DNA of 64,000 nt, from assembly GCF_007991515.1 (NCBI RefSeq), contig NZ_BJYM01000009.1, positions 62,001-126,000 on the forward strand, given 5' to 3'. Source of the stretch: Oceanobacillus sojae (GTDB lineage Bacteria > Bacillota > Bacilli > Bacillales > Amphibacillaceae). A program made the position numbers and the translations under genes. Below, one piece after another: positions 26,412-35,042 of the stretch; positions within the stretch are counted from its first letter, which is position 1; the number at the start of each line of letters is the position of its first letter. The notes beneath the pieces are model-generated. The model saw nothing but the letters and a program-made list of their open reading frames with translations. It was not told where the DNA came from and did no database searches.

Positions 26412-27232
26412 TAGTCGTCTGGATTAGATCCGGAACGGCTATTTTCATTTAGAGCATCAATCTGCTTCATTTCTTCTTCTGTTAATGTAAAATCAAATAT
26501 AGCTGCATTCTGAATAATTCGTTCAGGTGTAATTGATTTAGGGATAGTAATCACATTATGCTGAACATCCCAACGCAGAATAACCTGTGCTGCATTCTTC
26601 CCGTACTTTTCTGCAATAGAGACAAGTGTTGGATGATCTAACAGCTGGCCACGCTTTAACGGAGACCATGCTTCCAGGTGGATTCCCTGTTGTTCACAAA
26701 ATGCACGTAATCCTTCCTGTGTTAAATGTGGATGGAATTCAACCTGGTTAACTGCGGGTATAACCTCGGCTTCCGGAAGCAGCCGCTCTAAATGCTGAAT
26801 ATGAAAATTGCTGACTCCTATTGCACGGACACGTCCATCATGATAGAGCTTCTCTAACGCTTTCCAGGTATCCACAAATGTTTCTTTCACTGGCCAATGA
26901 ATCAGATATAAGTCCAGATAATCCGTATCTAATTTTTTAAGGCTTCGTTCAAATGCTTGCAAGGTAGATTCATAGCCTTGTTCATCATTCCATACTTTTG
27001 ATGTCAGGAAAATATCTTTTCTTGGTACACCAGACTCCTTTATTCCTTGTCCGACGCTGACCTCATTCTGGTAAAACGAAGCTGTATCAATACTGCGATA
27101 GCCGTGCTCCAATGCAATTTTCACTGCATCTACTGCAATTTGCCCTTCCTCAACCTTGTACACACCAAGTCCAAATTTAGGCATATCGACACCATTATTC
27201 AATGTAACTGTATCCTGCAAATGTCCACTCAT
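26408..27232 (-). CDS. aldo/keto reductase, YtbE/YvgN-like
   Basis: The 274-aa enzyme has the full aldo/keto reductase signature: GVYKVEEGQIAVDAVKIALE, catalytic D/Y in IDTASFYQNE, K in TSKVWN and H in LIHWPV. The C-terminal ITIPKSITPERI NADPH motif is present. Relatives such as YtbE and YvgN reduce methylglyoxal and other aldehydes, so aldehyde detoxification near the catalase is plausible. It is monocistronic. Confidence 0.9.
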   Translation of the reverse strand: MSGHLQDTVTLNNGVDMPKFGLGVYKVEEGQIAVDAVKIALEHGYRSIDTASFYQNEVSVGQGIKESGVPRKDIFLTSKVWNDEQGYESTLQAFERSLKKLDTDYLDLYLIHWPVKETFVDTWKALEKLYHDGRVRAIGVSNFHIQHLERLLPEAEVIPAVNQVEFHPHLTQEGLRAFCEQQGIHLEAWSPLKRGQLLDHPTLVSIAEKYGKNAAQVILRWDVQHNVITIPKSITPERIIQNAAIFDFTLTEEEMKQIDALNENSRSGSNPDDY

Positions 27233-27347
27233 ATTTCATAACCTTCCCTTCCCGACTTTTCTTTCATCATATAATAACTGATACCAGAAAGGAAAGTGAA
27301 AGGAATCTGTAAATCAGAGTTTTCATGATTTATACAGCTGATGTTTC

Positions 27348-28298
27348 CTATCTATGACTGCCAATATGATAAATATAAACACCTTCCACTAATTCCCGCT
27401 CACATTCACCCGCCAAACGTAAATATTCCAGATGAGCGGCCGTTTCACCAACTGCAAACCGGGTATCATGAACTGCCAGCTGTTTTGGAAAAAGCGTTTT
27501 CATTGTTTCATAGATAGTTAATCCGCTTTTCAGCATTTCCTGCAGGCTGTTTAAGCGTTTTTCATGATGTGCTTTAATTTCAGATATCCGCTTCGATGCA
27601 TCCTGGAATGAGCTGCCATGTGATGGAATAACCCATTCTACATCCAACTTCTTTATCTTTTCCAGGGATTTCAGATAATTCTCTAAAGGATTAGGATCAC
27701 CGTGAAACCAGTAGGAGATATTCGGAGTAATTTTCGGCAGAATATGATCTGTTGACAAAAGCACACTGTTCTCCCGATTATAAAAGGTGACTAACCCATC
27801 TGAATGACCTGGTGTATGTATAATTTCATAGGCATATTTTCCAAATTGAATTGTTTCTCCTTCATTCAATAGGTTTTGAATCTTTGGATATGGTGTTACC
27901 AGCGGTGCAAATGAGGCTGTATTTTCTGCCAGTGCCCTGCTTATATCCTCTGGAATACCTGACCGCTGGTAGTTTTCCTGCAGATTTTTCAAAAAAGGCT
28001 TTTCCCAGGCCTGAAGAGCAATCTGTAAATCAATTTCTGGCATCCAGACCTCCGCACCCGTTTTTTCCTGCAGCTTTCCCGCATAGCCAAAATGATCCGG
28101 ATGGTAGTGTGAAATAATAATATCAGTAATCTGTTTTCCTGCTAATTCTTTATCCCATACTTTCTCAGTTTCTTTATTATGCAGCCCGGTATCTAGCATT
28201 TTATAACCGTTCTCCTCCTCGGCTAGAAAACAGTTTACATGATTCAGCCGAAAAGGTAATGCCAATCTGATCTGTTTGATTCCTAATTCATCTATCAT
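27348..28298 (-). CDS. metallo-beta-lactamase fold hydrolase
   Basis: The 316-aa protein has the MBL zinc motif SHYHPDHFGYAG (HxHxDH), further ligands in HTPGHSDG and STDHILPKI, and a C-terminal winged-helix-like part with PSHGSSF. It is similar to LACTB2/YflN-type hydrolases rather than beta-lactamases. Lying last in the acyl-CoA gene cluster, 39 bp after the hydratase gene, it may hydrolyse a thioester or lactone intermediate, but that is inference. ATG 28298 is best spaced from AAGGA; a GTG at 28307 is too close. Confidence 0.85.
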   Translation of the reverse strand: MIDELGIKQIRLALPFRLNHVNCFLAEEENGYKMLDTGLHNKETEKVWDKELAGKQITDIIISHYHPDHFGYAGKLQEKTGAEVWMPEIDLQIALQAWEKPFLKNLQENYQRSGIPEDISRALAENTASFAPLVTPYPKIQNLLNEGETIQFGKYAYEIIHTPGHSDGLVTFYNRENSVLLSTDHILPKITPNISYWFHGDPNPLENYLKSLEKIKKLDVEWVIPSHGSSFQDASKRISEIKAHHEKRLNSLQEMLKSGLTIYETMKTLFPKQLAVHDTRFAVGETAAHLEYLRLAGECERELVEGVYIYHIGSHR

Positions 28299-28337
28299 GG
28301 AGATCACTTCCTTCTTAGAAATCAGGCTCTCTTTTCA

Positions 28338-29117
28338 TTATTTTCCTTTAAATGCCGGATTTCTTTTTTCAAAAAATGCCTGAATGCCCTCTTTATTATC
28401 CTCTGATTGCAGCAGCAGGGTCTGAATCGCTGTTTCCTGCAAATCATTTGTACCGGTGCTCCATTCATCTGCATGGTTCACCATATGCTTTACAAATTTA
28501 TTGGCAAGCGGCGGTCCGTTGACAATAAAACCAGCATAATCTGCAGCTGCTTCCAGCACATCTCCTTCTGTGACCTTGTTTACAATGCCACGATGGTACG
28601 CTTCTTCTGCTGATACAGGTCTTCCAGAAGAAATCCATTCCTTTGCTATCGCACTTGGCAGATTATCTGTTAATTTCTTTAATAAGCCCAGATCAGGTAT
28701 TATTCCGACATTGGTAAAGCTGCATACAAAGGCTGCATCCTTTTTGGCTACTACAAAATCTGCTGCAACAGCAATGCTGAACCCTGCTCCTGCTGCAAAA
28801 CCATGAACTGCACTGATTACGTATTTATCAAGCTCCCGGATGGTCTGAATAATTTCCAATGCCTGTTTCATATATTCCATTATTTTTACACTGTTATCCA
28901 GTGTGTGCAGTACTTCTAAATCACCGCCAGCTGAAAATATCTTTCCCTCGCCGCTGATAATAACTGTCTTAATAGCAGAATCATTCTCTGCATCCTTCAA
29001 TGCTTCTACAAAACCATTTGCCATTTCAATCGAAAGGGCATTCCGTTTTTCTGGACGGTTCATGGAAATAAAAGCAATTGATTCTTTCTTTTCATATTTC
29101 ACTGCATCTGCCATCAT
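28338..29117 (-). CDS. enoyl-CoA hydratase/isomerase family protein
   Basis: This 259-aa crotonase-fold protein has the CoA/oxyanion segments SAGGDLEVL (62-70) and GFAAGAGFSIAVAADF (106-121). The two glutamates that catalyse classic hydration appear to be absent: the first position reads SFTNVGI. D142 in IIPDLG is in the place used by PaaG-type isomerases. I therefore favour an isomerase or hydratase-like role over a standard enoyl-CoA hydratase. ATG 29117 (or the adjacent one at 29114) follows GAGGGAG. It is cotranscribed with the neighbours on both sides. Confidence 0.87.
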   Translation of the reverse strand: MMADAVKYEKKESIAFISMNRPEKRNALSIEMANGFVEALKDAENDSAIKTVIISGEGKIFSAGGDLEVLHTLDNSVKIMEYMKQALEIIQTIRELDKYVISAVHGFAAGAGFSIAVAADFVVAKKDAAFVCSFTNVGIIPDLGLLKKLTDNLPSAIAKEWISSGRPVSAEEAYHRGIVNKVTEGDVLEAAADYAGFIVNGPPLANKFVKHMVNHADEWSTGTNDLQETAIQTLLLQSEDNKEGIQAFFEKRNPAFKGK

Positions 29118-29154
29118 CTATCACTCCCTCATCTATTGTCATCATATAGTTTTT

Positions 29155-30111
29155 TCAAGTAAGTTGATGGATGTTTTTCGCTTGTTTATATGCCTGTTTT
29201 AATTCAGTAACAGCTTCCTGTACAGTCTGTGTTTTACTGGTCCCGCCGACACCTTGGCCGGCTCCCCAGATATCCTTCCAGACTCTAGCAGATGAATCAG
29301 AAAGCTTCTTAAAATCAAGCCCGGCTTTTTCCGGTAATTTTTCTGGGTCGAGACCGGCTTTAACAATGCTTGGTATCAGATAATTAGCAGGAATACCGCT
29401 AAAAGCAGGCGTATACATAATATCAGCAGCAGCAGATTGAATAATGGATTCCTGATAAGCAGCACTTGCTCCGCTCTCTGCAGTTGCAATAAAATGCGTA
29501 CCAACATAAGCAAAATCAGCTCCTAACAGTTCTGCTGCCAATATCTGTTCTCCCTTTGTAATTGTCCCTGCCAAAGCAACCGGCCCATCAAAAAAGCTCC
29601 GTACCTCATCCATAAATGCAAATGGATTTAATATTCCTGCATGCCCTCCTGCTCCTGCTGCTACTAAAATTAACCCATCGCTGCCTTTTTCCAATGCTTT
29701 CTTGGCAAACTTTATATCAGTAACATCGGATAAAACAAGCCCGCCATAGTTATGAACAATCTTTACAACAGGCGAAGGATCCCCTAAGGAAGTAATAACA
29801 ATTGGAGGCTGATGCTTTTCGATTAATTCCAAATCCTCATAGAATCGTTTATTGGAGGAATGACTGATAAAATTTACTCCCCAGGGAGCAATTTTCGCAG
29901 TTGGATCTGCTTCTGTCTTTTCTAGTAATCTCTCATTAATTTCAGTCATCCAGCTATCTAAAACCTCTTTTGTACGTGCATTAAGAGCCGGGAATGTTCC
30001 AATAATCCCAGCTTCACAAGCCCCGACAACCATATTAGGGTTAGAAATTAAAAACATTGGAGCCATAATAACCGGCAGCTCCATTCTTTTTTTTATATCC
30101 GTCAGCTGCAT
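29155..30111 (-). CDS. nitronate monooxygenase-like flavoprotein
   Basis: The 318-aa FMN-dependent TIM-barrel protein is of the 2-nitropropane dioxygenase/enoyl reductase II superfamily: N-terminal ELPVIMAPMFLISNPNMV, LVAAGAGGHAG with the conserved histidine, GADFAYVGTHFIATAES and a C-terminal WGAGQGVGG. Such enzymes oxidise nitronates, but homologues act as enoyl reductases or on unsaturated acyl substrates. Its place inside an acyl-CoA cluster makes a role in lipid metabolism as likely as nitronate detoxification. AAGGAG precedes ATG 30111. Confidence 0.87.
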   Translation of the reverse strand: MQLTDIKKRMELPVIMAPMFLISNPNMVVGACEAGIIGTFPALNARTKEVLDSWMTEINERLLEKTEADPTAKIAPWGVNFISHSSNKRFYEDLELIEKHQPPIVITSLGDPSPVVKIVHNYGGLVLSDVTDIKFAKKALEKGSDGLILVAAGAGGHAGILNPFAFMDEVRSFFDGPVALAGTITKGEQILAAELLGADFAYVGTHFIATAESGASAAYQESIIQSAAADIMYTPAFSGIPANYLIPSIVKAGLDPEKLPEKAGLDFKKLSDSSARVWKDIWGAGQGVGGTSKTQTVQEAVTELKQAYKQAKNIHQLT

Positions 30112-30247
30112 TTGAACATCTCCTTTTATATTAAAAAACGAACAATATATCTTCCTATTAGTAAAAACACTGCTGTGTCCTTATCATACTTACTTTTCAT
30201 AGTGAAGAATGAATGGACGCTCCTTGCCTGAGTAAATATTTATTTCA

Positions 30248-31867
30248 TTAAGATGGATCCGATAAGGAAAGCATTTCTTTCACCTGATTACGCAGTGCAC
30301 GTTTTAAGAATTTCCCGACAGAGGTTTTTGGAATCTCTTCCATGAATAAAACCCGATCCGGGATCCAAAATTTCGCAAATTGCGGCTCTAAAAATTGTTT
30401 CACATCTTCTTCTGTCAGTGTTTCTTTTTCTTTTAATACCACACATGCCACAGGGCGCTCCTGCCACTTTGGATCAGGAACAGCAATAACAGAGGCTTCA
30501 TAAACTGCTTCATGCGCCATTAAAGCATTTTCTATATCTACAGAGGAAATCCATTCACCGCCGCTTTTAATCATATCCTTTGTACGGTCAACTATTTTAA
30601 CAGAGCCTTCTTCATCAATATTAATTACATCTCCTGTGTGAAGCCAGCCATCCCGGAAAGCGTCCTCACTGCGATCATTTTTATAATATGAATCTGCAAT
30701 CCAGGGTCCTTTAACAAGCAGCTCGCCTATTGTTTCACCGTCATATTGAATTTCTCCATTTTCATTAATGCCTTTAATTTCAATCCCTGGTACAACCATG
30801 CCCTGGCGAGAGCGTAATTCCAGACGTTCTTCTTCATCAAGCTCCTGCTGATAGCTTTTTAAACGGGCTAATGTCACAATTGGCGAAGTTTCTGTCATTC
30901 CATATGCATGAACGAAAGGAATCTTATATTTTGATTCAAACGCACGAATCATTCCTTTTGGAGCAGCTGAGCCGCCGCAAAGTATACAGCGCAGACTGCT
31001 TGTATCATAATTTCCATTCTCCAGCGCCTGCAGAAGTCCCAGCCAGATAGTCGGTACTCCTGCTGCCATTGTAATTTTATGCTCCTCTATTAATTCAGCT
31101 AAGATTTGTGGTGTCGGCATTGGCCCCGGCAAAACTTGCGTTGTTCCAAACCATAACGCAGCAAACGGCATCCCCCAGGCATTCACATGAAACATAGGCA
31201 CTACAGGCATTGCAATATCTCCCTCTGACAACCCTACAGTATCCTTTAACCCCAGGGCTAAGCTATGTAAATAAATTCCCCGGTGTGAATAAGCAACCCC
31301 TTTTGGTCTGCCTGTAGTTCCAGATGTATAACATAAGCCGGCCATGTCATTTTCATCAATATCTTCACAAAGCTCTGTACCCGGATCTGCACCTTCAAGT
31401 AATACTTCATAGGATGCAACATTTGTTAAACTTGTTTCAGGTAATACATCTTTATCCGTCATGACAATAATTTTTTCTACATCAGTGATTTGGTCTTTAA
31501 CACGTTCAATTAACGGGAATAAGTCCTCGTCAACCAGCAATATTTTATCCTCTGCATGATTGATAATATAGGCAAGATCATCTGGTGAAACACGGATATT
31601 AATCGTATGCAGTACTGCTCCCATTGTTGGAATTGCAAAATAAGCCTCCAGGTGACGATGATGGTTCCAGGCTATTGTTCCGACTCTATCTCCTTTTTTC
31701 ACACCTAATTCCTTTAAGACTCCCGCTAACCGTCGTATTCGTTCAGTTATTTTTCTGTATGGAATGGTTTGAACTCCACCCAGGGTACGTGAAATAACTG
31801 TTTTATCAGGAAAATACTTCTCTGCATGTCTGACCATTGTTGTTAAATTTAACTGTGTTTGCATCAT
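30248..31867 (-). CDS. long-chain fatty-acid-CoA ligase-like AMP-binding enzyme
   Basis: The 539-aa adenylate-forming ligase has YTSGTTGRPKGVAYSHRG, the HAYGMTETSPIVTL motif, GWLHTGDVINIDEEG, IKSGGEWISSVDIE and the final catalytic lysine region IPKTSVGKFLKRALR. This matches the medium/long-chain acyl-CoA synthetases (FadD/AlkK type) that activate free fatty acids with ATP and CoA. It begins 14 bp after the thiolase gene with a GGAGGG site, so the two are translationally coupled. A 136-bp gap before the next gene could contain an additional promoter. Confidence 0.9.
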   Translation of the reverse strand: MMQTQLNLTTMVRHAEKYFPDKTVISRTLGGVQTIPYRKITERIRRLAGVLKELGVKKGDRVGTIAWNHHRHLEAYFAIPTMGAVLHTINIRVSPDDLAYIINHAEDKILLVDEDLFPLIERVKDQITDVEKIIVMTDKDVLPETSLTNVASYEVLLEGADPGTELCEDIDENDMAGLCYTSGTTGRPKGVAYSHRGIYLHSLALGLKDTVGLSEGDIAMPVVPMFHVNAWGMPFAALWFGTTQVLPGPMPTPQILAELIEEHKITMAAGVPTIWLGLLQALENGNYDTSSLRCILCGGSAAPKGMIRAFESKYKIPFVHAYGMTETSPIVTLARLKSYQQELDEEERLELRSRQGMVVPGIEIKGINENGEIQYDGETIGELLVKGPWIADSYYKNDRSEDAFRDGWLHTGDVINIDEEGSVKIVDRTKDMIKSGGEWISSVDIENALMAHEAVYEASVIAVPDPKWQERPVACVVLKEKETLTEEDVKQFLEPQFAKFWIPDRVLFMEEIPKTSVGKFLKRALRNQVKEMLSLSDPS

Positions 31868-31881
31868 TTTAAAATTCCTCC

Positions 31882-33039
31882 CTACTCCCTTGTTAATCGT
31901 TCAATAATAGTACCATTAGCCATTCCCAGTCCTTCACACATCGTCTGCAGGCCAAAGCGGGCTTCGAGCCGCTCCATCGTATGCAGCATCGTCACCATCA
32001 GTCTGGCTCCGCTTGCGCCTAAAGGATGCCCCAAAGCAATAGCTCCTCCATCAATATTTACTTTTTCTTCATCTGCCTCTAATTCTTTCATCCACATCAG
32101 CGGAATTGACGCAAATGCCTCATTAACTTCAAAAACATCAATGTCCTCTAAGGATAAATCAGCCTTTTTTAAGATTTGCCTGGTAGCTTCAATTGGCCCT
32201 GTCAGCATCTCTGTTGGATCAGAGCCAATCACATTTCGTGCCAAAATACGAAAATGCGGCACAAAGCCAAGCTCTCTTGCTTTATCATCGGACATAATCA
32301 AAAGTGCTGCTGCCCCATCACTCATTTGGCTGGCGTTTCCTGCCGTAATTCCACTGTTCTCTGTAAATAAATCAGGTAATGCCTCCAGCTTCTCCATGGA
32401 GGTATTCTTTCTTGGTCCTTCATCTTGATAAAATTGAGCTGTTGTTCCATCAGCTCTTTTAACGGAAATCGGCATTATTTGTTGGTGAAAATAGCCTTTT
32501 TCTTGTGCTTCTATTGCGCGATTATGACTTTTGAATGAATATTCATTCATTTTATGGCGTGAAATACCCCACTTTTCCGCAATTTTAGCCGCTGCTATCC
32601 CTTGATGGACCATATCATATTGATTTTGTAAAACACTATTCCATTTCACACCCTCGTGATTGCTTCCCATCGGTACACGAGACATACTCTCTACACCAGC
32701 TGCAACAACGATATCCATATCACCGCTAATGATTGCTTGTGCGGCAAAATGAATTGCCTGCTGACCGGAGCCGCATTGCCGATCAATCGTCGTTCCGGCT
32801 ACACTGGCAGGATACCCTGCAATAAGCGCTGCCTGCCTTGCAATATCAACCGCCTGTTCTCCTGTTTGTGTTACGCAACCCATAATAACATCATCAATTA
32901 ATGTTGCATCCAGATTGGCCCTCCGTATTAATTCCTTCAAAGGCGCTGCAGCTAATTCTTCGGCTCTTATCTCACTTAAGAAACCATTCCGCTTTCCGAT
33001 AGGCGTCCGTACTGCTTCAACAATGACAGCATTCCGCAT
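31882..33039 (-). CDS. acetyl-CoA C-acyltransferase (thiolase)
   Basis: The 385-aa thiolase acts in the last step of beta-oxidation, cleaving 3-ketoacyl-CoA with CoA. The acyl-accepting cysteine is C90 in RQCGSGQQAI (numbered from the MMRN form; C89 from the chosen start). NEAFAS, the histidine in GGAIALGHPLGASG and the second cysteine in TMCEGLGMANG are present. ATG 33039 sits 7 bp from AGGAGG. It heads the minus-strand cluster of five acyl-CoA genes. A cre site lies 130 bp upstream and a FadR-like palindrome lies within the gene. Confidence 0.93.
   Translation of the reverse strand: MRNAVIVEAVRTPIGKRNGFLSEIRAEELAAAPLKELIRRANLDATLIDDVIMGCVTQTGEQAVDIARQAALIAGYPASVAGTTIDRQCGSGQQAIHFAAQAIISGDMDIVVAAGVESMSRVPMGSNHEGVKWNSVLQNQYDMVHQGIAAAKIAEKWGISRHKMNEYSFKSHNRAIEAQEKGYFHQQIMPISVKRADGTTAQFYQDEGPRKNTSMEKLEALPDLFTENSGITAGNASQMSDGAAALLIMSDDKARELGFVPHFRILARNVIGSDPTEMLTGPIEATRQILKKADLSLEDIDVFEVNEAFASIPLMWMKELEADEEKVNIDGGAIALGHPLGASGARLMVTMLHTMERLEARFGLQTMCEGLGMANGTIIERLTRE
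32532..32549. promoter_or_regulatory. FadR-type palindrome inside the thiolase gene
   Basis: TGAATGAATATTCATTCA is a perfect 18-bp palindrome and matches the B. subtilis FadR operator consensus TGAATGANTANTCATTCA at every defined position. It lies about 490 bp inside the thiolase gene, where it encodes NEYSF of a conserved [ND]EY motif. In B. subtilis FadR represses beta-oxidation genes and is released by long-chain acyl-CoA. An intragenic site could act as a roadblock, or could be coincidence with the coding constraint. Confidence 0.5.
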
Positions 33040-33042
33040 CAA

Positions 33043-33450
33043 TTGTCCTCCTTTTTCATTTTGAAAGGATATAATCCGTTGTAATTAAAAATAAATTGGT
33101 TCCCGCAAAGTCTGCAGAATTTTTATTTCGTATGTGATTCATCTGTAAGAACCTTAAATACCGGCACTTTCAGTAAACGCTTTCATAGATAATTTTATGT
33201 TGTTAAAAAATGAATGTCAAGTGCAAAATAACAGTACAACCAGAAAGCACCTGACTTTATACAACGAAGCTTTATTCAATGAGAGTTTATGGACAATTTT
33301 CCGTGATAGGTTACCCGATATTATTCTAATTGCAAGATGTATAGGATACAGAGGACTCTTCATGTACAATGATATTCTGATATTCTGATATTTTTTCCTT
33401 TTTTATATCTGCTATAGTTTTCAAAGGATTTTCAGCTAAGTAATGACCAG
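33043..33450. other. intergenic region upstream of thiolase operon
   Basis: This 400-bp region contains the promoter area of the leftward thiolase operon, the cre site at 33172-33186 and, at 33371-33394, three tandem copies of the 8-mer GATATTCT (the last ending TTTT). A 63-codon plus-strand frame (33197-33388) has no ribosome binding site and I do not believe it. I could not fix the promoter hexamers. Confidence 0.5.
33172..33186 (-). promoter_or_regulatory. cre site upstream of the acyl-CoA operon
   Basis: On the minus strand ATGAAAGCGTTTACT fits the CcpA pattern WTGNAANCGNWNNCW at every position. It is 133 bp upstream of the thiolase start. Carbon catabolite repression of fatty-acid degradation is known in B. 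subtilis, so the placement makes sense. Confidence 0.6.
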
Positions 33451-33500
33451 ATCCGCACACTCTGTATTACTAAAGAATGTGCGGATTCGCAGTTTTTTAT
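33451..33500 (-). terminator. permease gene terminator
   Basis: A 9-bp perfect stem (33451-33459 with 33478-33486) with a 18-nt loop lies 20 bp beyond the permease stop. The loop is long and the minus-side T run poor, so it is a modest prediction. Confidence 0.5.
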
Positions 33501-33505
33501 AAAAA

Positions 33506-34924
33506 TCAACTTGCCACATACGTCATTACTTGAATATACGTCATCACAATCATATATAGAACAACCGCAAAAATGCCATTGAACTGAAAGCCGTTTTTAA
33601 AGCCGCTCAGGCCATTGGATCCGCTTAAAACAATAATCGGCATAATTACTGGTGATAACAAAATCGATATCGAGCTCCCTAATGTTACTGCCAGCACAAT
33701 CAGCTCAGGAGGATAGGGCAGATGGATGGACTGGAGAATACCGGCAACCAATACCATTACTGTCAATGGTCCAAGACCGGCAAAGCCTAAAATAATTACC
33801 ATAAAAGGAAGCAGATACAATAAATTGATAAATGGCGCAACTGCTTCCAATGCGTAGAGGCTGTCCACGACCCAGCCTGCAAATCCTGTTTTGGTCAGCC
33901 CGGCAATCAGCATGCCAGCACCGATCATTACACAAAGCTGATAGGATTTTCCTGCCATCTCTTCCTTTACATAAAGTGTTGCAATATGTGTTAATTTATA
34001 TAGTCGTTTTTTCACGACATAATAGCTAAGTATCCATACTAAGATAGTTAAAGGTATCAGAACAAGAAGCTCCATATTAATCAATGCACTCAGAATAAAA
34101 ATGGAACCAAAAAGGGAAACAAATAATATCACAAATTCACGGATAACCCGCTTCGTTTCCTGTTTGTTCTTTGTATGCTGCATAATCCCATCAATCTCGT
34201 GCCGGAGACCTCTTGTAAAATTAACGTTGTATTTTTTATTCTCTAACGGAAAGAACAGAATAGCCAGTATGCTCCCTGCTGCAGACACTCCTAGTCCCTG
34301 CACAATCGATTTCCATAATGAAGCATCCATGGCTTCTACCACATAGGCAAAGCTTGGGATACTGACTACCCACAGGACAGATAAAGCAAAACCGCGTAAT
34401 ATTGCTGTCCCCTTATATCTCTCCCATGCCTCTCCTTTTTCATCCTTTAAAATCATAGATACAAATTGATACAGCATTGGAATTGCACCAAATAGAAGAA
34501 AATAGGCAATAATTTGTGTAAAAGAAATCATACCAAAGTAAAATTTCTTACTTGTATTCACGAAACCATGTGCATAGCTGATAGCAGATTCTAAAAAAGC
34601 TTCCTCCCGCAGGACCCAGCTGACCATTGGTATGACAACTAATAACCCAACCATATTGCGCATTTGCAATAATCCTTCCCGCATTCCTGCTGTAAAAGAA
34701 GCATCCACCGAGAGGAAGATAATCACACCAGTTAGAAACAGCCCCAACGGCATCTTTAAATGCAATGGTCCATAGTAAACTGCCCCAAATAAAATAATTC
34801 CAAATCCAAAGAATACCAGCAGCGTTAAAAGAATATCAATGTGAAAAAAATAGGTGATGAAATGAATGATTGTGAAACCAATGATGCAGGTAGCTAACGC
34901 CCGGCTGATAAATTGTTTACTCAT
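33506..34924 (-). CDS. multi-pass membrane protein, putative transporter
   Basis: The 472-aa protein is strongly hydrophobic with about 12 membrane segments and a central cytoplasmic basic loop (about 225-255). The second half (LTKTGFAGWVVDSLYAL, FAGLGPLTVMVLVAGIL, LGSSISILLSPVIMPIIV) has the glycine-rich re-entrant look of ion-transporter superfamily permeases. I do not recognise the exact family. It follows pxpC on the same strand after 118 bp with no strong terminator between, so a role in 5-oxoproline or related substrate uptake is a reasonable hypothesis. AGGAGA precedes ATG 34924. Confidence 0.65.
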   Translation of the reverse strand: MSKQFISRALATCIIGFTIIHFITYFFHIDILLTLLVFFGFGIILFGAVYYGPLHLKMPLGLFLTGVIIFLSVDASFTAGMREGLLQMRNMVGLLVVIPMVSWVLREEAFLESAISYAHGFVNTSKKFYFGMISFTQIIAYFLLFGAIPMLYQFVSMILKDEKGEAWERYKGTAILRGFALSVLWVVSIPSFAYVVEAMDASLWKSIVQGLGVSAAGSILAILFFPLENKKYNVNFTRGLRHEIDGIMQHTKNKQETKRVIREFVILFVSLFGSIFILSALINMELLVLIPLTILVWILSYYVVKKRLYKLTHIATLYVKEEMAGKSYQLCVMIGAGMLIAGLTKTGFAGWVVDSLYALEAVAPFINLLYLLPFMVIILGFAGLGPLTVMVLVAGILQSIHLPYPPELIVLAVTLGSSISILLSPVIMPIIVLSGSNGLSGFKNGFQFNGIFAVVLYMIVMTYIQVMTYVAS

Positions 34925-35042
34925 TATTGACAGTCTCCTATATTATTTTGTTATCTTTACTTTACCATGGAACCCTACTGTATCAAAGCCTTCCATTAAA
35001 CCAGCTGGTGCCGGGTAAAGTCAACAAGAAATCCTCCTTCTT

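Noticed and set aside
30180-30247. FadR half-site-like GAATGAATGG and TGAGTAAATATTTATTTCA before the nitronate monooxygenase-like gene
   Set aside because: Neither matches the 18-bp FadR consensus with its spacing, in contrast to the intragenic palindrome at 32532.
33197-33388. 63-codon plus-strand frame in the thiolase upstream region
   Set aside because: No ribosome binding site, low-complexity content and it includes the 8-bp tandem repeats.
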